64,000 bases of DNA from Epiperipatus broadwayi. Its lineage: Eukaryota; Onychophora; Udeonychophora; Euonychophora; Peripatidae. Under the pieces are notes generated by a model. The model saw only the letters and a list, made by a program, of their open reading frames with translations, searched no databases and had not been told where the DNA came from. A program made the position numbers and the translations under genes. Below, one piece after another: positions 1 through 10,904 of the stretch. Numbering within the stretch: position 1 is the stretch's first letter; every line of letters begins with the position of its first letter. The DNA lies in the NCBI GenBank assembly GCA_028023455.1, contig JAQFVV010012672.1, forward strand, positions 186,001 through 250,000, read 5' to 3'.

Positions 1-791
1 TATGTATTTCCTGTTAGTCAAAATATAATCCAATTCTGCTGTACCTTCATTTGGATGCTTCCATGTCCATTTCCTTTTAACATTTTTCTCAAAAAATGAA
101 TTCATAATATAAAGTTTTTCTTTTTCTGCAAACTCCACAAGTCTATGTCCTCTCTCATTTCTATTACCATAACCAAAATTACCTACAGCAATTTCATCTT
201 TCATTTGTCTACCAATTCTAGCATTAAAGTCTCCCATAACAATTTTAAAATGTTGTTTACTCTGATCAAAAGCCTTTTGTACATCCATATAAAACTCTTC
301 TACTATTTCATCACTATGAGTACTTATTGGGGCATAAACCTGAATTATCTGCATTTGGTATCTGCTATTAAGTTGTATAACTAATTTTGCAACTCTGTCT
401 GATACACCATCAATCTCCACAATATTGTTCTTCCACTTTTATTTATAATGAATCCTACTCCACTTGTATTTCCAATATGTGTGCCTTTATAATAGAGTAT
501 ATGTCCACTTTTTAAATCAATTGTTTCTTCACCTTTTGTTCTAACTTCACAAAGTCCAATAATGTCCCATTTAATATAAGACAATTCTTCTTCTAATTCT
601 TGCAATCTTCCTTCACTTGAAAGTGATCTGCAGTTGTAAATACCTAAATAAAAAGTTGTCATCAAATGGCAGCCTGGGTCCGCAATCAGGGGATTCTTAG
701 CACCCTCTGCCTTCGGCCACCAACTGCTGCCTTGGTTGGTGACTTTACAGCCTCCTGGGAATAAGGGCCATGCTTTATTTTTGTCTGTCAT
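1..791 (-). pseudogene. LINE endonuclease domain, craniofacial-development-protein-2-like, truncated by window edge
   Basis: The minus strand encodes the N-terminal apurinic-endonuclease-like domain of a non-LTR retrotransposon of the kind usually annotated 'craniofacial development protein 2-like'. Reading begins near 791 with a leader rich in W, P and G. It then shows YLGIYNCRSLSSEGRLQEL, followed by WDIIGLCEVRTKG (the catalytic Glu strand) and GVGFIINK. The frame breaks near 390-410. In the second frame (about 384 down to 1) I read VYAPIS, VMGDFNARIG (the Asp/Asn catalytic motif) and a tail ending LDYILTNRKYI at the window edge. The domain would nick target DNA for target-primed reverse transcription. 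The frameshift means this copy is dead. Its RT part lies outside the window. A 3' fragment resembling the same LINE type occurs at 60.8-61.2 kb. Confidence 0.85.
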
Positions 792-1090
792 AATTGTATA
801 TATGTATTGGAAAAATATTTATCATTTACACAAACATTCATTCTGCCTTATCAGGCACTGAGAAGAAATACCATGGTGTTTCTTGATCTTAAACTCAGAG
901 GTAAAAAGCCAATAAACTCACCACACTGGCTAATGCGTGTTGGTGAGCAGCTCATCCATGTTCGTATACTATATGAATAATCACATAGTAATAACAGCTG
1001 CAACGACAAGAACATATGGAGTGGACATTAGGAATTTGCCCTGCTCGGTTCCTTTAAGGCCTCCAAGAGGAATCAAAGGGTCTCCTTTCA
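792..1090 (-). other. probable 5' UTR of the CFDP2-like LINE
   Basis: Upstream (on the minus strand) of the endonuclease reading frame lies about 300 bp that is visibly richer in G and C than the surrounding DNA. It has no stable reading frame. It ends abruptly near 1090, where hAT transposase sequence starts. I infer that it is the LINE's 5' untranslated region and that the LINE inserted into an older hAT element. No target-site duplication can be checked, because the LINE's 3' end is outside the window. Confidence 0.45.
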
Positions 1091-1743
1091 GTTAATAGCA
1101 AACTCCTTTCTGCAGCCCAAGTTATATATACTAAAAGAAAGATGAATAAATATCTGCAAGAATCTGATGAAGTGACTTTCTCTACTCCTCAAACATTAAA
1201 GAAAGAGTTTTTGGTCCTGGAGACTACAAATAAAAGAACAAAAAAATTAGATTTATTATCTAATGCTTTAAAGACAATTAAGCCCAGTTCAGTAGCAAGT
1301 GAGCGAGTATTTTCTATTTCTGGCAATTTTGTGTCGAAAGTAAGGACACGACTAAGTAGTAAATCTATTGACAATCTTTGCTTCTTGAAGTCATATTTTA
1401 TTAAACAGAATAAGAAATAAATTAATAATTTATATATTAAACAGTTGAATGTTAAACATTTTTTGATTTCTGTAATTTTTAAGAGTATTAATGTATAATT
1501 ACTTAAATGTGTTAATATTTTATTTTAATAATTTTATGCATGCACATATATGTACTTTATCTATTCTTTTTCGTATTTTTGAATTATAATAAACAAAAAA
1601 ATTTAAATTTTTATTTTAAGTTGTAAGTATTTCTTGTTTTTTTTATCCAGAAAAATTCGAAACCAGTTATATGGAAAAATTAAAATTCAAAAACCGTTTT
1701 TCTAAAAAGTTGGTTTTGGTATAAACCCTACTCCGCACCCTTG
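1091..1743 (+). pseudogene. hAT transposase C-terminus with 3' terminal inverted repeat
   Basis: The frame 1142-1420 encodes a 92-residue end of a hAT-superfamily transposase. The diagnostic dimerisation motif is present: SSVASERVFSISGNFVSKVR, followed by TRLSSKSIDNLCFLKSYF, as in BED-finger hAT proteins. The stop is at 1418-1420. Downstream is an AT-rich non-coding tail ending in CTCCGCACCCTTG at 1743. Read on the minus strand this is CAAGGGTGCGGAG, a plausible hAT terminal inverted repeat. The matching 5' end and the N-terminal two thirds of the transposase are missing, probably removed or displaced by the LINE that ends at about 1090. The element is not autonomous. Confidence 0.8.
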
Positions 1744-2312
1744 CCTACTAGTAAGAGTTTTAAAAACTTAAGTGAATCACTTAAGTTTAGAGCATATTTG
1801 TATATACACCAACTCTTACTGACCATGCTTATATTAGGGCTTGCGTCTACTATTGTGTGCCTGATGTTATAATTAAATATTGAATTGTACAAATTTAGTT
1901 AACCTATTGCAGAAGAAAGACAGACTTTCATTTTACAATAAGTCTTATAGGACTTATATATGTAAATCTATTATTATAAAGCACTGAAAATTTTGTAATT
2001 ATTAGAGAGGAAGTCAACCTTCGATAATGCATTATTTCTTAAATATTGACTCTTTCTCCTGTGATAGGTTAATTAAATTTGTACAATATAATATTTGATT
2101 ATAACATCAGCACACAATATATAGGCATGGTCAGTAAAAGTTGGTGTATATAAAAATATGCTCTAAACTTAAGTGATTCACTTAAGTTTTAAAACTCTTA
2201 CTGGCAAGCGAGTGTGCAGAGGATTACAATATTTAAGAAATAACGCATTATCCAATCCTCTTTAATAATTACAAAATTTTCAGTGCTTTATAATAATAGA
2301 TGTATCTTTCTT
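1744..2312. repeat. interleaved inverted repeats (arms A-B-A'-B')
   Basis: Two pairs of inverted repeats are interleaved. Arm A (about 1745-1915, starting AGTAAGAGTTTTAAAA) is matched in reverse complement by A' (about 2045-2210). Arm B (about 1950-2045, containing TATTATTATAAAGCACTG) is matched by B' (about 2219-2312). The order A-B-A'-B' is not a simple foldback (which would be A-B-B'-A'). Arm A contains a short palindrome, ACTTAAGTGAATCACTTAAG. No coding potential was found. It is probably a non-autonomous transposon pair or a rearranged MITE. The left edge abuts the hAT terminus. Confidence 0.7.
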
Positions 2313-5300
2313 ATCTAAAATCATCAGGCTAATATGTAATAATTTCTCATGCCAATTTGGTAATGTAATTTTATAAATAATCAAAGACCCTAATGTCCTG
2401 CCCATTTAAAAATACTTCTTGATGAACTTAAATATAAAATTCAATATTAATATTGACAAAAGGTTTTTTATTTATATTCATTCAATTTTTAATTTTAATT
2501 AATAATTTTAAAATAAAATTTTCATTTTTTTTTTGTTTTTATAATAGTGATACTTTCTCTTCATTTTAAAACCAATCATGTAATTATTGAGAAAATATTA
2601 TAAGGAGATGCTTCTGAAATATTCAATATGCATTGAGTGGTACATTGTTGACAGAAATGGGTTTATTCATTAAAAATAGATCAATAGCTTCGGTCAACCC
2701 ATCTTAGTATTATTACTGGTCAGACCAACAATATGTGAAGAAGAGGAAAATAATACCATATGAATGGTTGGCTTCCAATTTAATCAGTGTTATTATTAAC
2801 AGTGAAATATATTTGAGAAAATATAAATAATGTTTGAATTTTTTAAAAAAATATTCAAGAAACATACTTGTAAATATAAATTACAGGTGTATAATTAATA
2901 GTGTCAAGAAAAAATGATAGATAAGTTGGTTAGACAATATGAAATGGAGTTATGGATAAAGGAATAGAAAGAAAAAAACAGTTTGAAGTTTTATATATAT
3001 ATATATATAGTAATAGAATAAATTGTGTGAAAGATTACTTATAAACCTTCATATATTAGTATGCCAATTGTAGCTGAATAGGCAAGATGAAGAGGTCAAA
3101 ATATACTAGGTAGAACACTGGTGATGATCAGGTGATGATTAAATACATCAATCAATAGTTACATTTAGTGCATTATTTATATATGTTCTTGAATAAATTC
3201 ATTGATGGGGAGCAACAGAAATATAATGGTTAGCCAGAGATGGTTGTGTCAAATATAATGATGGCAAATGATCATCCAAAATATCAACAAGAATATTGAT
3301 TTTAATATTCTAAATAAGGATAGTTCATGAACTGTTTAGCTAGATTTCTTAAATGGCATATTTATATTTCTATGATATGCATTTGTTTGAATTAAATACA
3401 TAAAACATTTTTAGTCTCACAGTACTCCAAGCCTGACATGCCATCATTTAGGGATATAAGATAGTATCCATCATTACTAGATTAAATTAAGTCGAACAGT
3501 CTATTAGACCCCTTTAATATAATTTATTCTATTCCACGCCATATATAAATGACCAAACTAATTTGGGTAAAAAATAAAGATCCAGATACTAAGTTTATAT
3601 AGTTTAATAAATTAATAAAATAAATATCTTTGCTATTTAATTAATTAACAAAAACACACATAATTATTAAAGATATAATTAAAGTTCATAAAAATTTGAC
3701 TGTTGTAATTAAATTATGATGAGTCAAAATGATAAATCTTATAATCTTTTTTTTTTTTTTCAAAGTTAAAAAACAAATTAATTTAAAACTTTTTAAAATT
3801 CTTTAATTTTCTTGATGGGGCACTTTATATGAAAGTCAATTCGCCATCTATTGAGAGAAATCACTAACTTTTTTAAAAATACTAAAATTACTTTTATTCT
3901 AATATTTTAATTCCAAAAAAATTCTATAAATGTCAGGATAACTTAAAATTTGCCAACTTAAATCACTTTCAAATTCTGCCTTAATGAATTTCTATTGTCT
4001 CAGTCTTCTACTTAGTTAAAATATATAACATATTTTTAAACAAGTCAACTTGCAGGAAAGGCAGTTATAAGCTGTTTGCTAACATGTCAACACTGACAGT
4101 CTTTTAGAATTTATTGCAATATTATAAAAATTATTTTAAAAAATTAAATTTTTAAAGCATAATTTTACAGATTTATTAGATATTAATTCATTCATATTTT
4201 AAATTCAAATGTCAAATAATAAAGATTTCATTCATTTTCTGAAATGAAACTTTTCTTTCTGATAGTAAATGATGAAAAACATTTATTATTTTGATTACAA
4301 TGCAAATTTTTAAAACTTACAAAAGTTAAATGTGATTTTATTTTAGAATTTCCTTCATTTCTAAACAGAAATATTTATCAAGTGAAGTCAAATTTATTAT
4401 ATTCTGATAAATAATGATGGTTTAATATTAAAATTAAAGTTGAAAGCTTTCAGTCAGAGAAAACAAAATTATCACAATGCTGCTGTGAAAAGATCAAATT
4501 GATTTTTTTTTAAATACACTTATGAAATACTTCATTTAATCATATATAGAGACTGAAAGTCAAAAGGATTTTTAAAATAACAATAAGCTAGCTTTTTTAA
4601 AAAATAAATTATTAAATTAGTCCATAAATATTTTTATTTTACTTTCATGACTGTAGTTGATATATAAGAATTTGCAACATTGAAAAACATTAAAATTATC
4701 ATATAAGCAAAGTTAAATATTCATTTTTTTAATGTTTGAACTGGAAGGTTTAAGATAAGGCAAATTTATAAGTATCAATTAAGCAACTTATTAACAAAGA
4801 CCATTCACATTGTAAATTTTTTTTTCCTGGCATTCAACATGTTTTTGAAAATTATGCACAGTGTCACATGATCTTGTTGATTTTTCCCAATGTATATAAA
4901 GCTTTAAATTTCAAGATCCTATTCTTGATATAGGATGGATAGTCCTTAGCAAAAGTATGATGATGATGCATAATGACTAGCTATTCTATCAGTAATTCAT
5001 GGGCAACAGGTGCAAAGTATTTGCTAATCCTTTAGCTAATCACGGCTTTGGCAATTTAGTCAAAGTGTAGGATGGTTTACCTTAATTATTCTGATGGTAA
5101 TTAAAGAACATGTTGTTAAGTCTGAAATTATACAAATTTTTAATTGCAACTGAATCTCTTTGAATGATTTCTGGTGATTGTAACTCAATAGATTAAATTT
5201 GTTTTGTCTTTTTTAATATTCTTTTTGAAAACACATTTGTTTGTTAAAATGTTTATAGTTGTTTTTTAATTCATATTCCTTATTTGGTTCATTTATCTAT

Positions 5301-6405
5301 AATCTATATCTTTATCTCTATACAAAGCTGTTTACATATTTTTTTTTCTTAATTAAACTAAGAGTGTTTACTGAAGAATACATTTCAAAAAATATTTAAA
5401 CAATAATCTGCTTGGTTTTCTATTCTCTTAAAATTATTTAAAGTGATACAAAATCTAAAATTTTATATCATGATTTTTTTAATCCTGGTTTACAGAATTC
5501 TTTTAACATTTGTTTTTAACTCTATGTATACACATTCACATATACAATCACAATTTCCATCTTTCCCAATTAAAAAATAAAATAAGTTTTATTTACAAGG
5601 CATTTGCTTTGTGTATTATATACTAGTCTTGATAATATTTCTTCTATTGAATTTTATAATAAGTATTAAAAATTTTATATAAATCCTCATGGATCTGAAA
5701 CACATTTCTTTCACTCGTAAACAAATAGTTCTTCATTACCCAAAAATTGTGTGGGTGTTGTATGATTCTTTGTAATACTTGTGATGTTTATTTTATGTCA
5801 TTATATTAATCTTTAGTTAATATCAAGAATCATTTTCTCCTGCATAATAAAGTCTCTGTTACTATAGGTATTAACAGAGCCTTTGTAAGATATTTATATC
5901 TGGTTGCATATCACTCAGACTTATTATTAGCTTATGTATCTATTTTTAATTTTTGTATAGTCTCTATATTACTTGTTACTTCACCTACTGCTTGTAAATC
6001 CATAACATCTGCATGCATGTTAGATTGATTTCTAGCATCAATAATAATATCTATATTATTTTATATTATACATTCATTTTATCTTAATCATTACATTCTA
6101 TATTACTATTTTTTTTATTCCACATTACTAAAAGATGTATCATAAAAATCCTTGAATAATGCAAGCTAGCACTTATATACAATATTGCTTATCTCATCAG
6201 AGGATGGAGTTGTTTTTTCACATGAGAGATTTAACACCATTTCAATTTTAAATTTTTTTATCACTTCATTTATTAAAGACTTTTCAACAAATGTAAGAGA
6301 TTTTATGCTTGGATAAACTTGTAAGTTTTTTTTTTTTTTTGTAGCATTATAGATTTCTATTTTGTACAATGCATTGCTTTATAATTTATTTATTTTTTCA
6401 TTATC
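2313..6405. other. AT-rich intergenic DNA
   Basis: I see no gene, RNA gene or classifiable repeat here. The stretch is very AT-rich, with many homopolymer runs and a short (TA)n at about 2993-3008. All open frames are short and lack recognisable domains. Confidence 0.6.
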
Positions 6406-6407
6406 AA

Positions 6408-6482
6408 AGCATTGGCCGGGAAGTGAACCCGGGGCAACTGCTTGTAAGGGAACTGTGCTAATTATTTGGCCACCAACGCTTC
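6408..6482 (-). repeat. tRNA-derived SINE head (minus strand)
   Basis: On the minus strand the sequence reads AGCGTTGGTGGCC, then a degenerate A-box region, then CCCGGGTTCACTTCCCGG, which matches a polymerase III B box (GGTTCRANTCC-like). It does not fold as a complete cloverleaf, so it is a SINE head or tRNA relic. The same AGCGTTG(G/T)T(G/A)GCC start recurs at 32.67 kb and 38.04 kb, so a small SINE family exists. Confidence 0.6.
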
Positions 6483-8329
6483 ACCATTGCTTTATAATTT
6501 ACTTTATATTCTTCAACTTAAGTAAAACATTCACAAGTCTCATTAATTCCTATTATATGATCAGACTATAGCTCTGTAAATATGTTTGCATTGTTTTCTG
6601 TAAAAAATTTAATATCCACTATGATCTCTTTCTAGGCTCTTCTATAATATTCCCATCAGTTTTAAGCTATTTGTCACTATCTATATCAGTTTTGATAGCT
6701 CCACTATATTTCTATCAGTCTGAACTTTAGATTGATTTACAATGCTGGCACACACTTTAATTTCTTCTATATAAATTTCTGAAGCCTAATTGTCTTCTTA
6801 ATTTTTCTGGAATTGTACTCATCAGTCTTTTATACAATTGCTCAAAGATTTCCTTTTGATGCATTTATTTGTAGTGATTTAAATTCATGAGGTTCACTTT
6901 TTCATGGTTGAGCATATCAATTGTTTGTTACACATGTATGTTCGTGATGGTTTCATACTACAGAAATTTGACAAAAGAATATGTTCAGAAAAAACAAACT
7001 TTTTTTTATATCAGTTCAATAGCTGGACCTCCCTAGTAACTTCCAGTTTTATGCCCCTAAAGGTACAGTGCCAGATGTAATGGGAAGGGAAGTGCATATT
7101 ACTATGGTCAGACAAAGGGTATTTGGATAGGATGCTGGTGATGGCATAATGAAATGTATAACTCATGATTGCATCTACCTCCAATGGACTAGCTCTGTAT
7201 TTACTCACTAAATCTAGATGCAATTTAGGGTGAGTTTACCCACACTTCTCCCCCTTTCTGACTCCACTATGCCTCGATATTTGAACTCAGGGAAAATTTG
7301 ACTATCTTCAGGGATGGACTTATATGAATTAACAATTGCTGTACCTTAATATAGGGTTACAATTGATTTAACTATTCACCAAAGCATATTTAGTACTATT
7401 ATATAAGAGTCTGCATAGTCCAGACTACAGGTTGATCAGTAAGTGTGAGATGATTTTAATAAACTAGAAACCAGTTTTATATGAATAAATTCTATAATGT
7501 TTATTGAATGACAAACAAATTTAAAAAAACATATTTTAACAATATGAAACGGTTTAATTATCTGTACCAAGAATGGGTTTTTAGCATATTAATATTGAAT
7601 TATTTATGATTCTAAACACTGGCTCAATGGTAGAAATCTATGGTGTGGCCCTAATTATTTACAAAACAAAAAATAATAATTTAAGATGACCATGAAGCTA
7701 ACTAGTTAAATTAATTTTTCTGCCAGTATATTTGTGATTGCCTCATCATCCAATTCAGATTGAGGGTGTTTGACCTTTTGGGGTCTCCCTATATGTGTAT
7801 GAATCCCTTCTTTTTACAGAATAGAACCTCCATACAAAAACATTAGTCATACACACTGAAAAAACAAACATATAATGATTACTAATTAACACAAACAAAT
7901 AATGTAAATTATGTCCTATAATAAGCATGTGCCTTTAATATGGAATAATATTAAAGCTCTTACATTTATTTCATATTGTGATGATTAATGTCAAGTCATT
8001 ACAGAGGAAAAGGCGATCTAAACTTTATTTGTAATAAAAAAAATTTTAACTAAACTTAATCATCCTCCTCTTTTCTGCTTCCACTTATCAAAATTTTTGT
8101 TTTATTGCTATTCCATACATATATTTTATTATTTCTTTCTTCCAATTCTTTAATAAATTTTTCTTCTTTTTTCTGTAGGCAAATTGATAGTCTAATACTA
8201 ATTGTGGTCTACCATATATTTTACATTTATGTATATATAATACTAAAAGCAGTATGTAATTTTGCTTTTACTGGATGTTTCTTATATATGTAAGTAAAGG
8301 GATTTGAAACTTCAAAATTTTTCAGTTTA
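6483..8329. other. intergenic DNA with an unclassified less AT-rich block at 7016-7330
   Basis: No gene was recognised. The interval 7016-7330 is less AT-rich than its surroundings and may be an old repeat, but I cannot assign it to a family. The rest is AT-rich with poly-A/T runs. Confidence 0.5.
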
Positions 8330-8470
8330 TTCATCCTCCACTCCGTCTCAAGCAACTGATACACATAACCACACACTTGTAAAAAAGATATATGATCCCC
8401 AATATATGTATTTTGTGCAGATCCAGCACTCATCAGTTGGGTCAAATCATAATCTCCCACACATATATAT
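8330..8470 (-). mobile_element. retrozyme family F, partial copy
   Basis: This segment matches, on the minus strand, the middle of the longer repeats at 14.02-14.54 kb and 46.15-46.69 kb. It shares blocks such as ACTGATACACA and the region around TCATCAGTTGG. It contains one hammerhead-like motif (annotated separately). It is truncated at both ends, and the sequence soon reaches the assembly gap. Confidence 0.6.
8398..8441 (-). ncRNA. type I hammerhead ribozyme motif, family F, G12A variant
   Basis: Read on the minus strand: stem I strand CCCAA, core CTGATGA, stem II GTGC-loop-GCAC (four perfect pairs, 8415-8429), then AAAA where GAAA is expected. Next come a short stem III (ATACATAT), cleavage nucleotide A (position 8403) and the second stem I strand TTGGG. 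Only G12 of the catalytic core is changed. The change CACGAAA to CACAAAA is what CpG deamination would produce, so this copy has probably lost activity recently. Confidence 0.65.
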
Positions 8471-8525
8471 AATCTTGAGTTCAAATCCCTCAATTTATAT
8501 ATATATATAATATAAAATGTAACGA

Positions 8526-9025
8526 NNNNNNNNNNNNNNNNNNNNNNNNNNNNNNNNNNNNNNNNNNNNNNNNNNNNNNNNNNNNNNNNNNNNNNNNNNN
8601 NNNNNNNNNNNNNNNNNNNNNNNNNNNNNNNNNNNNNNNNNNNNNNNNNNNNNNNNNNNNNNNNNNNNNNNNNNNNNNNNNNNNNNNNNNNNNNNNNNNN
8701 NNNNNNNNNNNNNNNNNNNNNNNNNNNNNNNNNNNNNNNNNNNNNNNNNNNNNNNNNNNNNNNNNNNNNNNNNNNNNNNNNNNNNNNNNNNNNNNNNNNN
8801 NNNNNNNNNNNNNNNNNNNNNNNNNNNNNNNNNNNNNNNNNNNNNNNNNNNNNNNNNNNNNNNNNNNNNNNNNNNNNNNNNNNNNNNNNNNNNNNNNNNN
8901 NNNNNNNNNNNNNNNNNNNNNNNNNNNNNNNNNNNNNNNNNNNNNNNNNNNNNNNNNNNNNNNNNNNNNNNNNNNNNNNNNNNNNNNNNNNNNNNNNNNN
9001 NNNNNNNNNNNNNNNNNNNNNNNNN
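8526..9025. other. assembly gap of 500 N
   Basis: Exactly 500 N characters, a conventional placeholder length. The twelve bases TAATATAAAATG occur immediately left of the gap (8508-8519) and immediately right of it (9026-9037). The true gap may therefore be small, zero or negative. Reading frames that run across it are meaningless. Confidence 0.97.
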
Positions 9026-9792
9026 TAATATAAAATGAGCATGTAAAATTTAAAATACATTGATTATTAAGATACAAATAATATTTTGGTTAATAGTGAG
9101 AATAAAAATAAAATATGGATTGATAAAGAAATAGTTCTTGACTTGAAAGCTGCATCTATTTATATATATATATTTTAATATCAATATTTATCCTAACACA
9201 ATTTAAATATCCTATTTTCTAAAATAAAGGTCCAATACTCTCTCTTACATCTTCAAATGTTTATTTTATTTTACCTTTCTTTTATTTTATATTCAAAACT
9301 GCTGTTTTAGTACACACACACACACACACAAGCTCTTTTCCTTGTTGGCATATAATCTTTCACATTCTATATATATATCTAGCAGAGCATTACTTTAAAT
9401 TCAGTATTCATGAATCTAAAGGACACTGATTCAATTTTTATGCTAGAAACATCATTGGTTACGAAGAAAAGACAATAATATAATATTTATTTTTCAAAAT
9501 ATTCATTATTTATGCTTGATCTAATGATTGCAGTACATTTCCTTTATAATTAAAAGACTTCTTTTAAATGTCAAGTTTTCTTAATATTTATTGAACAATT
9601 ATTTCAGAATAAAATATGACTTTTGATCATATATGATTGATATATTATGCTTACATTCTTCGCTAACCTTTATTATAATAAATGTATAAGAATGTTATTT
9701 ATATTTCAATGTTATGAAATTGAATTAAAGAAAGTAGAAAACAAATAAATACAGTAGTCAAATGTTTTGTGGCTTGAAAGGGCATGTGATGT
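9026..9792. other. intergenic DNA with a (CA)n microsatellite
   Basis: AT-rich sequence with a (CA)n run at about 9312-9330. No gene or recognisable element was seen. Confidence 0.6.
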
Positions 9793-10235
9793 TTAACCAA
9801 TTGGTCTGGAGATAGGGACTTTCCAATAGAGATTTTGAATTCTTTCTCTTTTGGCACTTATAAAATAAAGCTTGATTAGAGCTATTGGTAAACTCCTTCT
9901 AGTGAACATTTAAATGCAAGCTTAAAAGCAAGTTACAAAATTTATGACTTGTTTTATTAATTATTATAAGTGTACCTTTGAAGGCTTTTGTGATGCTATA
10001 TATTGCAGAGGCTATTATATATGGTGAAACTGAGCTGAATTCAGACCCATATAGCTATCTGTTTTATAAGGCTGGATTTGAAGAATTCAGACCCATATAG
10101 CTATCTGTTTTATAAGGCTGGATTTGAAGACATTTACATGATTGAAAAGTTCAGGCTTTCAAATAGATAGTAACGTGTTTTATAAGTGCTGACTTTTGAG
10201 TTAGCATTTTAGATCTAGTTTCTAGAGTCCCAGCA

Positions 10236-10279
10236 CTCAACTGAGGTGAGCCACAAGCTTGAAACCAATTGATCTGGAG
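10236..10279 (+). ncRNA. hammerhead-like motif, family A unit 1 (A9U)
   Basis: Stem I strand CTCAA, core CTGAGGT at 10241-10247, stem II GAGC-CACAA-GCTT, GAAA at 10261-10264, stem III CCAATTGA, predicted cleavage after C10274, then TGGAG. Every conserved core base is present except position 9, which is U instead of A. The same change is seen in unit 2 and in family E. Confidence 0.6.
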
Positions 10280-10703
10280 ATAGGGACTTTCTGATAGAGA
10301 TTTTGAATTCTTTCTCTTTTAGCACTTATAAAATAAAGCTTGATTAGAGCTATTGGTAAACTCCTTCTAGTGAACATTTAAATGCAAGCTTAAAAGCAAG
10401 TTACAAAATTTATGACTTGTTTTATTAATTATTATAAGTGTACCTTTGAAGGCTTTTGTGATGCTATATATTGCAGAGGCTATTATATATGGTGAAACTG
10501 AGCTGAATTCAGACCCATATAGCTATCTGTTTTATAAGGCTGGATTTGAAGAATTCAGACCCATATAGCTATCTGTTTTATAAGGCTGGATTTGAAGACA
10601 TTTACATGTCTGATAAATTTATGCTTTCAAATTGATAGAAACGTGTTTTATAAGTGCTGACTTTTGAGTTAGTATTTTAGATCTAGTTTCTAGAGTCCCA
10701 GCA

Positions 10704-10747
10704 CTCAACTGAGGTGAGCCACAAGCTTGAAACCAATTGATCTGGAG
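10704..10747 (+). ncRNA. hammerhead-like motif, family A unit 2 (A9U)
   Basis: Identical in layout to the unit 1 motif: CTGAGGT at 10709-10715, GAAA at 10729-10732, predicted cleavage after C10742. The distance between the two predicted cleavage sites is 468 bp, which equals the tandem period. It carries the same A9U change. Confidence 0.6.
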
Positions 10748-10904
10748 ATAGGGACTTTCTGATAGAGATTTTGAATTCTTTCTCTTTTAGCACTTATAAA
10801 ATAAAGCTTGATTAGAGCTATTGGTAAGCTCCCTCTAGTGAACATTTAAATGCAAACTTAAAAGCAAGTTACGAAATTTACGACTTGTTTTATTAATTAT
10901 TATA

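Larger units (their letters stand above)
9793..10904 (+). mobile_element. retrozyme family A, tandem array with 468-bp period
   Basis: A tandem repeat of about 2.4 units. The anchor AACCAATTG(G/A)TCTGGAG occurs at 9795, 10263 and 10731, giving a period of exactly 468 bp. Each complete unit carries AGATCTAGTTTCTAGAG followed by a hammerhead-like motif, then ATTGGTAAACTCC, then ACTTGTTTTATTAATTATTAT. The array ends at that last string and runs into (TA)n. Each unit also holds an internal 46-bp perfect duplication (10038-10083 = 10084-10129, and again in the second unit). There is no coding frame. Tandem organisation, unit length and one ribozyme per unit fit animal retrozymes. Confidence 0.75.

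Noticed and set aside
8227-9077. Long minus-strand open frames of 195 and 277 codons
   Set aside because: Most of their length is the 500-N gap.
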